Shown here piece by piece: positions 25,444 to 33,378 of a stretch of DNA of 40,729 bases. How positions within the stretch are numbered: the stretch's first letter is position 1; each line of letters opens with the position of its first letter. The translations under genes were made by a program, and so were the position numbers. The notes beneath the pieces were generated by a model. That model searched no databases. It was not told the DNA's origin and saw only the letters and a program-made list of their open reading frames with translations. The DNA comes from an uncultured bacterium (GTDB taxonomy: Bacteria; Vulcanimicrobiota; CADAWZ01), in contig CASEKF010000032.1 in assembly GCA_949288455.1 (NCBI GenBank), positions 1 through 40,729 on the forward strand, given 5' to 3'.

Positions 25444-26316
25444 TTAATTCATAGGAGCTATAGATTGTTCCATAGTTATAGAATACTTCTTTATTATAGC
25501 TCTTCTTCTTCCGCTTTCCATATCGCCTTTGGAATCTTCTTCAAATCTTTCGCAGTCGTTTTGTTCTTCGATCATTCTTCTTATAACGTCCTCGTCCAGC
25601 TTACTTCCGCTTTTGGTTTTTTCATATTTCATTTCTTTTAAAGCGGTTAAAGAATATCTTACTACTCCATCCGTAATTAAAGAAGAATTTTGCTTTTCGG
25701 GGTGAGAAAGATCGTTAAATTCCGCAGTAAAAGCCGCTATATCTTCCGCAATAGTAAAAGAAGTAATCGGAAAATCTTCAAAAGAATCTCCGGAATAAAC
25801 AATATATTTTTCGGCCTCATCGTCCGTCATATAAACGAGCGTATTCAAATTCGAATTACCCGAGGCATTGATCGGAACGTATTTCGCGACTAAATTTTTA
25901 ACGGGCAAAACGGCTCCGGTCGCGTCTATTTGAGGCTCCAGATAATAAATACAGAAAAAATGCCAATTCACCCCTTCTCCTTCTGGATGAAAATCGAGAT
26001 GATTAACTAAAGCCGAATTGGTTCCGTCAAAAAACAATCCGCTTTTAAAAGCCATCCAAGAATAAAATTGACCGTTCTTGTTGAGCCTGCCGGCATTAAA
26101 AGAAGATATAGAGGAATTTTTCAAGGTAAAATTTATCGAAGAAACGGCTCTTCTAAGATTTTGCTCTATAGTATATTTCTCGTCCGCAGTCCGCCAAGAT
26201 AAAGATCCCATATGCAGAACGGCCAGAAGACTTATCGTTATAAAGCAAAAAATCGCCGCGGATATCAGGAGCTCTATTAAAGAACTGCCTTTCATTTTAT
26301 AAGAAAAGCGAAACAT
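25444..26316 (-). CDS. Prepilin-like protein (PilW/PulJ-like)
   Basis: 290 residues starting with a type IV prepilin leader: MFRFSYKMKG, then cleavage before SSLIELLISAAIFCFITIS with Glu at +5, followed by a ~20-residue hydrophobic helix. The remainder is a long globular pseudopilin-type domain. Prepilin peptidase would process it, and it would join a pilus or type II secretion pseudopilus. It follows the other prepilin gene by 20 nt. No pilus assembly ATPase or secretin gene is in the window. Confidence 0.8.
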   Translation of the reverse strand: MFRFSYKMKGSSLIELLISAAIFCFITISLLAVLHMGSLSWRTADEKYTIEQNLRRAVSSINFTLKNSSISSFNAGRLNKNGQFYSWMAFKSGLFFDGTNSALVNHLDFHPEGEGVNWHFFCIYYLEPQIDATGAVLPVKNLVAKYVPINASGNSNLNTLVYMTDDEAEKYIVYSGDSFEDFPITSFTIAEDIAAFTAEFNDLSHPEKQNSSLITDGVVRYSLTALKEMKYEKTKSGSKLDEDVIRRMIEEQNDCERFEEDSKGDMESGRRRAIIKKYSITMEQSIAPMN

Positions 26317-26335
26317 ATTTCTAACTTCCTACATT

Positions 26336-26842
26336 TTAATCGTCGGCGTCGTCGTCATATAAAACCAGTCTTGAAACGCTTGCGTATTTTCCTGCGTATT
26401 CATAATTAGCTAAAGCCGCCTGAGATAACCCGGACGCTCCCAAATGCGTACGTTTAAAGGGTCGGTAAGACGTTTCCGCTTCAGCTTCGTCGACTCCGTA
26501 AAGGCTGTTCCACCAAAAGACCGTAACGTCTATTTTCTTTAAATTAGCTTTTTCCAAGGAAGATTTAGGAGAGGACACGTCCATAATATAGAAATATTCC
26601 GAATCGTTTATCCTGAAATTTCCGAAAGAAGCTCCGTCGCTTGGAATTCTGCCTGAAAGCTGCGTCTCCTTTATAAAATCTTCCATAATTTGCAGCGATA
26701 CCGAAGTTCCGACCGTCAAATCTGCAGAATGATGAGAAGATTTTATAAGACGGCTGTAAAGACCTATAACAAGTATGAGCGAGGCTGAAATGAGTAAAAT
26801 TCCAACCATAAGCTCCACTAAACTAAAACCATTCCTGCGCAT
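26336..26842 (-). CDS. Prepilin-like protein (PilV/pseudopilin type)
   Basis: 168 residues with the leader MRRNG and cleavage before FSLVELMVGILLISASLILV, the classic N-methylated Phe start with Glu at +5. A ~130-residue body follows and ends in an acidic YDDDADD. It pairs with the larger prepilin directly downstream; together they look like minor pilins or pseudopilins that prime pilus assembly. The glycosyltransferase gene upstream is 56 nt away on the same strand. Confidence 0.8.
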   Translation of the reverse strand: MRRNGFSLVELMVGILLISASLILVIGLYSRLIKSSHHSADLTVGTSVSLQIMEDFIKETQLSGRIPSDGASFGNFRINDSEYFYIMDVSSPKSSLEKANLKKIDVTVFWWNSLYGVDEAEAETSYRPFKRTHLGASGLSQAALANYEYAGKYASVSRLVLYDDDADD

Positions 26843-26898
26843 AATCTAAATCTTCTCCGGCAAAACAAAAATAAAAAAAGGAATCCGCAATCTTAAAA

Positions 26899-27684
26899 TT
26901 AAAGCTCGCTGTTGCTGTCTTGACTTTTAGAATAAAACAAATACAAGAAATCAGCTATAAAACCCGGCCAAAATCTGCGGTAAATTTCCAGATCTTCTCG
27001 ACCTCTAACGTTTTCTCCTATAAGTTTAGTCGTTTCCGAACCTACGTGAATCCTATGAACAGTCAAAGGTTTTGCGATATATTTAAATCTGCCACTAAAT
27101 TTTGAAATTCGTTCCCAGAAATCCCAATCCAAATTACATTTAAAATTTAAACTGAAACGAGCGTCCTTAAGCGTTGTTTTATTATAAGTGACGGAAGGAC
27201 AACAGATCGGACATCCCAGAGACAAGATTCTGCGCCTCAAAAAAATATTTCTGTCCGCTCCGGGAACAAGAAGAGGCGAAAGCATAATTCTTTTAACGTT
27301 TAAAAGCAAATTAGACGAAACGATACGCCCGCCTTTTAACTCGTAATAATCAGTAAAAGCGATAAGAGTCTTATCGTCTATATTTTTTATAACTTCTTCC
27401 AAATAATTCTTAAAATAAAAATCGTCCTGATGACATAAAGTTACTAAAGGCGTATCCGCGGCTTCCAGAGCGAAATTCCAATCGTTTCCAATGCCCTTCT
27501 CTCCGGAATTAACGATAAACGGTATCTTGTATTTATCGCAAATATCTTTAATAAAACGGTTCGGAGTCGACGACACCGTTATTATTTTACTTTCGACACT
27601 CTGTTCTTTAAGCGAAATCACGGCTTCTTCAAGAAAAGGAGACTCTTTATATGCGCATATTACGAAAGTATGTTTAGTTTTCAT
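26899..27684 (-). CDS. Family 2 glycosyltransferase
   Basis: A 261-residue GT-A-fold enzyme. The nucleotide-sugar binding start is HTFVICAYKESPFLEEAVIS, and the metal-binding DxD-like site is CHQDDFYF. GNDWNFALEAADTPLVTLCH is the usual NxGxxAxxxAxGD-type segment. It probably adds a sugar to a lipid-linked or surface polysaccharide precursor. Its start overlaps the end of the DUF2304-like gene by 11 nt, a pairing often found in polysaccharide loci. Donor and acceptor are unknown. Confidence 0.88.
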   Translation of the reverse strand: MKTKHTFVICAYKESPFLEEAVISLKEQSVESKIITVSSTPNRFIKDICDKYKIPFIVNSGEKGIGNDWNFALEAADTPLVTLCHQDDFYFKNYLEEVIKNIDDKTLIAFTDYYELKGGRIVSSNLLLNVKRIMLSPLLVPGADRNIFLRRRILSLGCPICCPSVTYNKTTLKDARFSLNFKCNLDWDFWERISKFSGRFKYIAKPLTVHRIHVGSETTKLIGENVRGREDLEIYRRFWPGFIADFLYLFYSKSQDSNSEL

Positions 27685-28207
27685 TATGTTTTGTGCCGCG
27701 CCCCCGAGATATTTCGCCCGGCTCCTCTCGAATCTCCTCTTTAACGTTCTCTTTACGCTTCCTCTTCGAGTCCTTTTCAGACTTCTTTTCGGACTTTTCT
27801 TCGGACTGCTCGTCGGATCTTTCTTCGGACTGATCGTCGGACTTTTCTTCGGACTCTTTTGAAAGATTCTCCATGGCTTTCTCGAGCATAAGCAAATTCA
27901 TTTTAGTCATACCTGAGATCTTTTTTAACCGTTTTCTTATATCGTCTATAATTTTTATAAACAATAAGCCGGACGCTACGAAAAATACTACGGCCACAGA
28001 CGCGGCTAAAACTTTAAAATTTATGTTTAAAAAAACGGAGAACGCTTTCAAGAATGAAGGAGTAAACGCAATAATAAAACTGCATGCTCCGATAAAAATC
28101 ATACATGCATTTTTAGCGTCGAAAGATTCGCGACGAATTTTTATAACGAGTAAAAGATTATATAAAAATACGGACGAAACCGCTGCTAAGTGATAATTTA
28201 AATCCAT
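27674..28207 (-). CDS. DUF2304-like membrane protein with charged repeat tail
   Basis: 177 residues. There are three hydrophobic helices (about 8-22, 35-50, 67-85) followed by IDDIRKRLKKISGMTKMNL and a helical LMLEKAMENL stretch. This is the layout of DUF2304 proteins, which sit beside GT2 enzymes in polysaccharide loci. From about residue 117 the tail is unlike the family: EEKSDDQSEERSDEQSEEKS and then Lys/Glu/Arg-rich. This echoes the tail of the pyrophosphatase. The family call is by layout and neighbour, hence moderate confidence. Confidence 0.65.
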   Translation of the reverse strand: MDLNYHLAAVSSVFLYNLLLVIKIRRESFDAKNACMIFIGACSFIIAFTPSFLKAFSVFLNINFKVLAASVAVVFFVASGLLFIKIIDDIRKRLKKISGMTKMNLLMLEKAMENLSKESEEKSDDQSEERSDEQSEEKSEKKSEKDSKRKRKENVKEEIREEPGEISRGRGTKHNEN

Positions 28208-28252
28208 AGATAATTATTAAGCGTTTATAAAAAATTAACAAATATACAAAAA

Positions 28253-29116
28253 TCAATCCAGAAACGATAAAATCATACGTTCTATCAGAACGGACAAAAT
28301 ATAAGCCCTATATTCTTTAGTAGATCTTAAATCGGTTATGGGAGAACAATCTTGACTAAGAGCTTCTTTCAATTTATCGGAAAAACCGTCTGAAAAACCT
28401 GAGGATTCAATAAATTTTTCCGTATGAACCGCTTTCATAATAACGGGGCCTACGCTGCCGAGGGCTACGGAAACGTTTTTAAACCGTCCGTTTTCAAAAG
28501 TTCCTCGAAACGCCGCGGAAGCTTTTGTTATCGCAAGAGCTTTTCTTGTGGCGCTCCTCAAAAAATCAGCTTTTTCCCCGTCTTCCAGCGCGTCTATCGA
28601 AATTTCGGTTAAAAGTTCTCGAGAATCTATAATAGTTTTGGAAGGTTTGACAATAAAATCTTGTATTGGAACGAATCTTTCTCCGTCGTAACTCTGAAGC
28701 TTCAAGACGGCGTTAAGAACGTACAGCGAAGGAAGAAGATCGCCTACCGGGCTGGCATTAATAATATTGCCTCCGATCGTTCCTCTATTTCTTATCTGAG
28801 GAGAACCTATGACTGAAGCAGCCTTAGCCAAAATATGAGCTTTAGCCAATAGAATCTTATTATTTTTTAACGCGGTATGAGTAGTAAGAGCTCCGATTTT
28901 TATTTTCCCGTCTTCTTCGCGCACGTAAGACAATTCGTTTAAAAAAGATATATTCATAACGGCGGAACCGAAAAAATCCGGAAAAGAAGAGGCTTTAGCC
29001 ATAACGTCCGTGCCTCCGGCTATAACTCTAACCGACACAGAATTTTGAAAACAATGTTTCAAAACGTTCAAAGCGTCGCTTAGGGACAAAGGATTATACC
29101 CTAATATATTTTTCAC
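28253..29116 (-). CDS. xdhB: Xanthine dehydrogenase-type FAD-binding subunit
   Basis: A 287-residue FAD-binding medium subunit of molybdenum hydroxylases, carrying electrons from the Fe-S subunit to the acceptor. The FAD-binding segments are RVIAGGTDVMAKA (35-47) and IRNRGTIGGNIINASPVGD (111-129), and the C-terminal CO_deh_flav domain follows. It is last in the order large-FeS-FAD on the minus strand. The symbol follows E. coli naming; the true substrate (xanthine, nicotinate or another heterocycle) is not determined. Confidence 0.9.
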   Translation of the reverse strand: MKNILGYNPLSLSDALNVLKHCFQNSVSVRVIAGGTDVMAKASSFPDFFGSAVMNISFLNELSYVREEDGKIKIGALTTHTALKNNKILLAKAHILAKAASVIGSPQIRNRGTIGGNIINASPVGDLLPSLYVLNAVLKLQSYDGERFVPIQDFIVKPSKTIIDSRELLTEISIDALEDGEKADFLRSATRKALAITKASAAFRGTFENGRFKNVSVALGSVGPVIMKAVHTEKFIESSGFSDGFSDKLKEALSQDCSPITDLRSTKEYRAYILSVLIERMILSFLD

Positions 29117-29159
29117 TGTTAAAATCCCCTTTCAGGTCTGTTAAAAACGTCTTGAAATT

Positions 29160-29648
29160 TTAAACCGTCCCGTCTTTCAGGTCCTTTTCGCTCAGCGCCT
29201 CCGCAGACGCCCGCACAGCCTGAATTATCTTTTTATACCCCGTACATCTGCAAAGATTACCGGATAATCCTTCTCTAATTTCGCCTTCGTCAGGATTAGC
29301 GTTTTCCTTAAGAAGAGCGTAAGAAGACATGACCATACCGGGAATACAGTAACCGCATTGAACGGCTCCGGCTTCCATAAATTTACGCCTTATAATTTTG
29401 CTTTCCGGAAAACTATCAAGGCCTTCTATAGTAATTATTTCTTTATTTTCCGCGGCTAAAGCCGGGACAAGGCAAGAATTTACCGTTTTTCCGTCCATAA
29501 TGATCGTACATGCCCCGCACTCGCCTTCCCTGCAGCCTGGTTTCAAGCCGGTAAGGCCTAAGTCTTCCCTGATAACGTCGCAAAGAGGCTTTTGAGGAGG
29601 AACGTCCACGCATTTAACGGAGCCGTTAACGTTTAAATTAATTTTCAT
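29160..29648 (-). CDS. xdhC: Xanthine dehydrogenase-type [2Fe-2S] subunit
   Basis: 162 residues from the ATG at 29648. A longer frame from a TTG at 29675 exists, but has no ribosome site, while a GAAAGGG lies upstream of the ATG. Two [2Fe-2S] sites are intact. The plant-ferredoxin type has C39, C44, C47 and C59 (GCREGECGACT and CLVPAL). The helical type has C98, C101, C133 and C135 (QCGYCIPGM and CRCTGYKKI). The start overlaps the large-subunit stop by 11 nt, giving translational coupling. Confidence 0.93.
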   Translation of the reverse strand: MKINLNVNGSVKCVDVPPQKPLCDVIREDLGLTGLKPGCREGECGACTIIMDGKTVNSCLVPALAAENKEIITIEGLDSFPESKIIRRKFMEAGAVQCGYCIPGMVMSSYALLKENANPDEGEIREGLSGNLCRCTGYKKIIQAVRASAEALSEKDLKDGTV

Positions 29649-31932
29649 CGGAGCTTTCACCCTTTCTGCGCACAAATAATTTTTCGGGAGTCAAAGGAAT
29701 ATCGCAAACGTCTATTCCCGCAGCCATAGCGACCGCATCGGCCACGCATGGAGCCACGACGACGCAAGGCATCTCTCCAAGTCCTTTAGCTCCGTAAGGA
29801 CCGTTGGAATAAGGTTCTTCGACTAAAACGGCTTCTACTAAAGGAACGTCTGCCGCCGTAGGAATAATATAAGTCGCAAACCTGTTATTTTGAATTTTAC
29901 CGTTCTTCATAACGATATCTTCCATTAAAGCGTATCCCAGAGCTTGAATGCATCCTCCTTCTATCTGCCCTTCGGCAAGGATAGGATTTATGGCTTTTCC
30001 TACGTCGCAAGCTGAAACAAGTCTTAAAACGGAAACTTCATAAGTCTCCATATCTACTTCGACTTCGCATGCCGTAGCCGCCCATGCATATCCGGCGTAA
30101 GCGTCTCCGTGAAATTTCCGTTCGTCCCAAACGACTCCAGGAGGACTGGAGTATTGACTGTAATAGACATTCGGTTTATTTTGCGATTTCAAAACTGCGG
30201 CGGCTTCTTTAAGATCGACCGTTTTTTCCGCCCCAACCTTAAACGCGCCGTTTTCCATTTTTATATCGTTCTCTCCGTATTCTTCCTTTAAAGCTTGAAT
30301 TAAAGCCTCATAAGCGTCTGAAGCAGCGTCTTTCAAAACTTTTCCGACTATCATGGTCGTTCTTGAAGCTACCGTAGGGCCGCTGTCCGGAACGTCGTCG
30401 GTATCAGTCTCAGCGACAGAAACCAAACTAAACGGAACTTTCATGGTTTCGGCGACTATCTGAGGAAGAACCGTTCTCATTCCCTGCCCCATTTCAGTAG
30501 TGCCGCAAAGAACTTCTATTGTTCCTTCCGGAGATATGCGTACTCCGGCCTTAGCTTTTATATAATCTTCGCCTTTTCCAGTAAAGCCCGCGCCATGGAA
30601 AACGGCTGAAAAGCCGACTCCCCTTCTCTTTTTTAAATTAAAAGGCTGATTCAAATATTCCGAATACAAAGACGAATAATTAAACTTTTCAAACAAAGCT
30701 CCTATACATTTTTCCAATCCTACCGGCTCTTTCAACAATTGGCCTGTCGCCGTGACGTCTCCCTGTTTCAATAGATTCGCGCGTTTAAATTCTACGGGAT
30801 CAAGGCCAAGCTTTAAAGCTTGCCTTGTCATATGACGCTCTATCGCAAAAAATATTTGAGGAGCTCCGAACCCTCTAAAAGCCGACGTAGGAATTAAATT
30901 AGTCGCCACGGCTCTGGCGCGGATTTTCACGTTATCGCAGTTATAAGCTCCTGCCCCGGCGATAGCGGCTCGCGCCAGCACAACGGGAGAAGCCATAGAA
31001 TAAGCTCCGGCATCGAAAATAATATCTGATTCGACGGCTAATAATTTGCCTTTGTCAGAGACGGCGGTTTTTACTCTGATAATCGAAGGATGTCTCTTAG
31101 TCGTACCCTCCATATCTTCGACTCTGTCATACGCCATCTTGACGGGCTTTTTAGCTTTAATGGCAAGCAAGGCGGCATGAGAAGCTATTATCGAAGGAAA
31201 ATGTTCCTTCCCTCCAAACCCTCCTCCGGTAGGAGTTTGAACTACATGAATATTTTCCGGAGGAAAATCGAAAAGTTTCAAACTTTCTTTTCTAACGTAA
31301 TAAGGACACTGCATCGAGCCGTAAATAGTCACTCCGTTTTCGCTCGGAACGGCTATCATAACCTGAGGCTCAATATAAGCTTGTTCCTGATAAGGAGTTT
31401 TATAAACGCCTTCGAAAACGTTATCGTAATTTTCAAAAACGGCGGAGGCGTCTCCTTTTATAACGTTATATTCTTTGATTATATTGTCGTCGTTATAAAT
31501 TAGATTTTTTCCGGCCAAAGAATCGAAAACGTTAAGCGACGGCTCTATTATTTCATAATCTATAAATATATGTTTTAAAGCTTCCTCCGCTTTATCTTCA
31601 GATTCGGCGGCGACTAAAAGAACGGGTTCTCCGACATAGTTAACCTTTCCGTTTTTAGCCAGGAAAGGAACGTCCATATTAAAATTATTCAGAACGTTTT
31701 CTCCGGGGATATCGTCTTCCGTCACGACGGTTACCGCAGACCAATCAAAATCCGCGCCGTACGATATTTTCTTTATTAAAGCGCAAGGATAAGGGCTTCT
31801 TAAAGTCTTCCCATGCAAATATTCGTCATTATAATAATCTCCGGCATACTTTATTTTACCGGTTAGTTTATCTGCCGCGTCAACTCTTACGACGGAAACT
31901 CCGACGCAGCGCTCTTTCAAAATTTCAGACAT
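29638..31932 (-). CDS. xdhA: Xanthine dehydrogenase-type molybdopterin-binding subunit
   Basis: A 764-residue catalytic subunit that hydroxylates purines, other N-heterocycles or aldehydes at a molybdenum-pterin centre. Visible motifs are GGFGGKEHFPS, the substrate-pocket RGFGAPQIFFAIE, GTTEMGQGMRTVLPQI (the Q-loop touching the cofactor) and the catalytic Glu in GAKGLGEMPCVV near the C-terminus. A good AAAGGAG site precedes the ATG. It is first in the three-gene operon. No molybdenum cofactor genes are nearby. Confidence 0.93.
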   Translation of the reverse strand: MSEILKERCVGVSVVRVDAADKLTGKIKYAGDYYNDEYLHGKTLRSPYPCALIKKISYGADFDWSAVTVVTEDDIPGENVLNNFNMDVPFLAKNGKVNYVGEPVLLVAAESEDKAEEALKHIFIDYEIIEPSLNVFDSLAGKNLIYNDDNIIKEYNVIKGDASAVFENYDNVFEGVYKTPYQEQAYIEPQVMIAVPSENGVTIYGSMQCPYYVRKESLKLFDFPPENIHVVQTPTGGGFGGKEHFPSIIASHAALLAIKAKKPVKMAYDRVEDMEGTTKRHPSIIRVKTAVSDKGKLLAVESDIIFDAGAYSMASPVVLARAAIAGAGAYNCDNVKIRARAVATNLIPTSAFRGFGAPQIFFAIERHMTRQALKLGLDPVEFKRANLLKQGDVTATGQLLKEPVGLEKCIGALFEKFNYSSLYSEYLNQPFNLKKRRGVGFSAVFHGAGFTGKGEDYIKAKAGVRISPEGTIEVLCGTTEMGQGMRTVLPQIVAETMKVPFSLVSVAETDTDDVPDSGPTVASRTTMIVGKVLKDAASDAYEALIQALKEEYGENDIKMENGAFKVGAEKTVDLKEAAAVLKSQNKPNVYYSQYSSPPGVVWDERKFHGDAYAGYAWAATACEVEVDMETYEVSVLRLVSACDVGKAINPILAEGQIEGGCIQALGYALMEDIVMKNGKIQNNRFATYIIPTAADVPLVEAVLVEEPYSNGPYGAKGLGEMPCVVVAPCVADAVAMAAGIDVCDIPLTPEKLFVRRKGESSDEN

Positions 31933-31980
31933 TTTAAGCTCCTTTAACGAAAGGATAAAAATACGCCAATTTTAATATTA

Positions 31981-31999
31981 GTTATTTTTTTTAAATAAC
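31981..31999. promoter_or_regulatory. Small dyad upstream of the xanthine dehydrogenase operon
   Basis: gttattt (31981-31987) and aaataac (31993-31999) are perfect inverted repeats, 49-67 nt upstream of the xdhA start codon on the minus strand. They could be an operator or a weak hairpin. The dyad is seen; the role is a guess. Confidence 0.3.
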
Positions 32000-32040
32000 C
32001 TTCATAAAAAACTCTGAATAACCTTAAGAAATACGCAAAA

Positions 32041-32090
32041 AAAAAACGCTCTTATCCCACAAAAGCGGAACTTAAAGAAAGCGTTTTTAT
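32041..32090 (-). terminator. Terminator-like hairpin after the 32.1-32.5 kb gene
   Basis: On the minus strand AAAAACGCT (from 32089) pairs with AGCGTTTTT (to 32042), with a 29-nt loop, and the 3' arm runs into a tract of about ten T (to 32037). It lies just past the stop of the gene at 32100-32519. The long loop makes it a weak hairpin, but the T-run supports termination. Confidence 0.65.
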
Positions 32091-32099
32091 TAAATTTTA

Positions 32100-32519
32100 T
32101 TATTTATGTTTATAAGGCAGGAAATCGGGAGCGGATAAAACGCATTTTTCTCCGTTAACCGTATACGACAACTGAGCCATAAAATCTTTCCATTCTTTTT
32201 CGGACGCCAAGACTCGACCGGGCATCATTCCCACGTTAGTCTCGATAACTATCGTAAAAACGGCTTTTTCAATAGAAGCTCCGACGTCCTTGTAAGTCGT
32301 CATTCGAAAACAGTAATTCCAATCGCGCTCCAAAGGAAAATACAACGGAGCGTCCCAAAAAACCGTTTCGTAAAAATTTTCCATTTCGTCGGAATCTTGA
32401 GCGAAACATTCCAACGTAAAAGTTTTAGTTTTCTCGTCAAACGAAGCTCTGAATTCCACATCCGTTTCGTAAGCGTTTTCAAGAGCAAAGATACCTTCCC
32501 CGATCGCCGATTGGTTCAT
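32100..32519 (-). CDS. Hypothetical protein, probably cytoplasmic
   Basis: 139 residues, not recognised. There is no signal peptide or membrane helix. The protein is acidic, rich in aromatic residues (NFYETVFWDAPLYFPLERDW) and has alternating strands such as KTFTLECFA and AVFTIVIETNV. This suggests a compact beta-rich fold. A GGGAGG site sits 7 nt before the ATG (on the minus strand AAGGGAGGTTTTATG), so it is translated. It is a single-gene unit with its own terminator. Confidence 0.75.
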   Translation of the reverse strand: MNQSAIGEGIFALENAYETDVEFRASFDEKTKTFTLECFAQDSDEMENFYETVFWDAPLYFPLERDWNYCFRMTTYKDVGASIEKAVFTIVIETNVGMMPGRVLASEKEWKDFMAQLSYTVNGEKCVLSAPDFLPYKHK

Positions 32520-32649
32520 AAAACCTCCCTTATTTAAAGTCGGTAGATTATTCTTCTTGAATATCAGCTTCTATCGTTCAACCGCCAATAAGCTCCAAAC
32601 GTAAATTTATCCTTTAAGAGGGCAAAACCTAATTTTTAATTATAAAACA

Positions 32650-32850
32650 AAAGCTCCCCGCAAATGCCGCCATCTCTGATAATTGAACCTGCCTAAGCAG
32701 GTGGGAAAAGCCTCTATCCTCACAGCCCAGGATTCCTGATAAACAGGCGTTCACGAATAGCGTGAGAGTTCAAATCCCTAAGTAATCTTGTTGGCTCAAC
32801 ATATCACGAAAATAAAGCGAACACAGCAGGGAAACTTTCTGCTTTTATGC
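32650..32850 (+). ncRNA. Candidate structured non-coding RNA
   Basis: No gene fits this stretch, but it has dense local pairing: acctgc/gcaggt with a CUAA loop (32687-32702), cctg/cagg (32735-32747), tcacg/cgtga with loop aatag (32751-32765), and the longer pairing attgaac (32682-32688) with gttcaaat (32768-32775), which would close a multi-branch core. GTTCAAATC resembles a tRNA T-loop. Candidate family matches include 6S-like or raiA-type RNAs, but I cannot confirm either. An agcag/ctgct hairpin followed by tttt (32826-32845) could be the 3' end. Strand and ends are inferred. Confidence 0.4.
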
Positions 32851-32878
32851 TATCATATTATAAACGATAATGCAATAC

Positions 32879-32907
32879 TTGACAGGGAAGCAAAAATATG
32901 ATATAAG
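32879..32907 (+). promoter_or_regulatory. Sigma70-type promoter of unknown short transcript
   Basis: A perfect TTGACA (32879-32884) and TATAAG (32902-32907) have the ideal 17-bp spacing. The transcript would start near 32914 and run through 32914-33062, a stretch with no convincing gene. A 13-nt sequence at 32921-32933 (aaagctccccgca) repeats 32650-32662. It may drive a small RNA, or the tRNA pair as a distal promoter. Confidence 0.6.
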
Positions 32908-33062
32908 CCGAAAATTTTACAAAGCTCCCCGCATAGCCTTTCTTAAGCCTCAATATTCAGCGACTTTTTCGAGGAATGAACGCGGATTTTATTCCGGTTT
33001 AAATTTAACGCGATCAAAATCAGGAACAAAATACTCTGTTCTTAAGAAAAACAAAAAAATGC

Positions 33063-33091
33063 TTGACAAGATATAAATTCCCTGTTATAAT
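33063..33091 (+). promoter_or_regulatory. Consensus promoter of the tRNA-Gln/tRNA-Glu pair
   Basis: TTGACA (33063-33068) and TATAAT (33086-33091) match the sigma70 consensus at all 12 positions with 17-bp spacing. Transcription would start about 12 nt before the first tRNA. This is the expected strength for a stable-RNA promoter. Confidence 0.92.
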
Positions 33092-33110
33092 TCCACACGT
33101 AAAAGTTCAA

Positions 33111-33181
33111 TGCCGGCTCGTCTAATGGTAGGACAGCGGACTCTGGCTCCGTATGTGAGGGTTCGAATCCTTCGCCGGCAG
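33111..33181 (+). tRNA. tRNA-Gln (CTG anticodon)
   Basis: The acceptor arms tgccggc/gccggca (33111-33117 and 33174-33180) pair over 7 bp, with discriminator g at 33181. The anticodon stem gcgga/tccgt encloses the loop ctctggc, with anticodon CTG at 33143-33145. The T-arm contains ggttcgaatcc. CCA is not encoded and must be added after transcription. It reads CAG codons. The Glu tRNA follows 12 nt later in the same transcript. Confidence 0.95.
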
Positions 33182-33193
33182 TACTTTTTTTAA

Positions 33194-33267
33194 GGCCTGT
33201 TGGTCTAGCGGTCTAGGACGCCGCCCTCTCACGGCGGAAACCAGGGGTTCGAATCCCCTACAGGCTA
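33194..33267 (+). tRNA. tRNA-Glu (CTC anticodon)
   Basis: The acceptor arms ggcctgt/acaggct pair with one G-U. The anticodon stem ccgcc/ggcgg encloses the loop ctctcac, with CTC at 33228-33230. The T-arm is ggggttcgaatcccc. CCA is not encoded. It reads GAG codons. No T-rich hairpin terminator is obvious before hldD, so hldD could be read from the same promoter. Confidence 0.95.
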
Positions 33268-33378
33268 TACATTATATTTTAAGCGGAAGACTTTTAAATA
33301 TCGGTTTTCCGTTTTTTTTTTCTATTAAGTTTTTGAGCCCTAAGGCTGATTTTTTTATAATAAAAAGGAAGAAAGTCA

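Noticed and set aside
29649-29675. TTG start extending the [2Fe-2S] subunit by nine residues
   Set aside because: No ribosome site precedes it, and the family's N-terminus begins at the inner ATG.
32870-33076. 68-codon plus-strand frame before the tRNAs
   Set aside because: It has no ribosome site, overlaps a strong promoter (32879-32907) and the tRNA promoter -35 box, and encodes a basic, featureless peptide.
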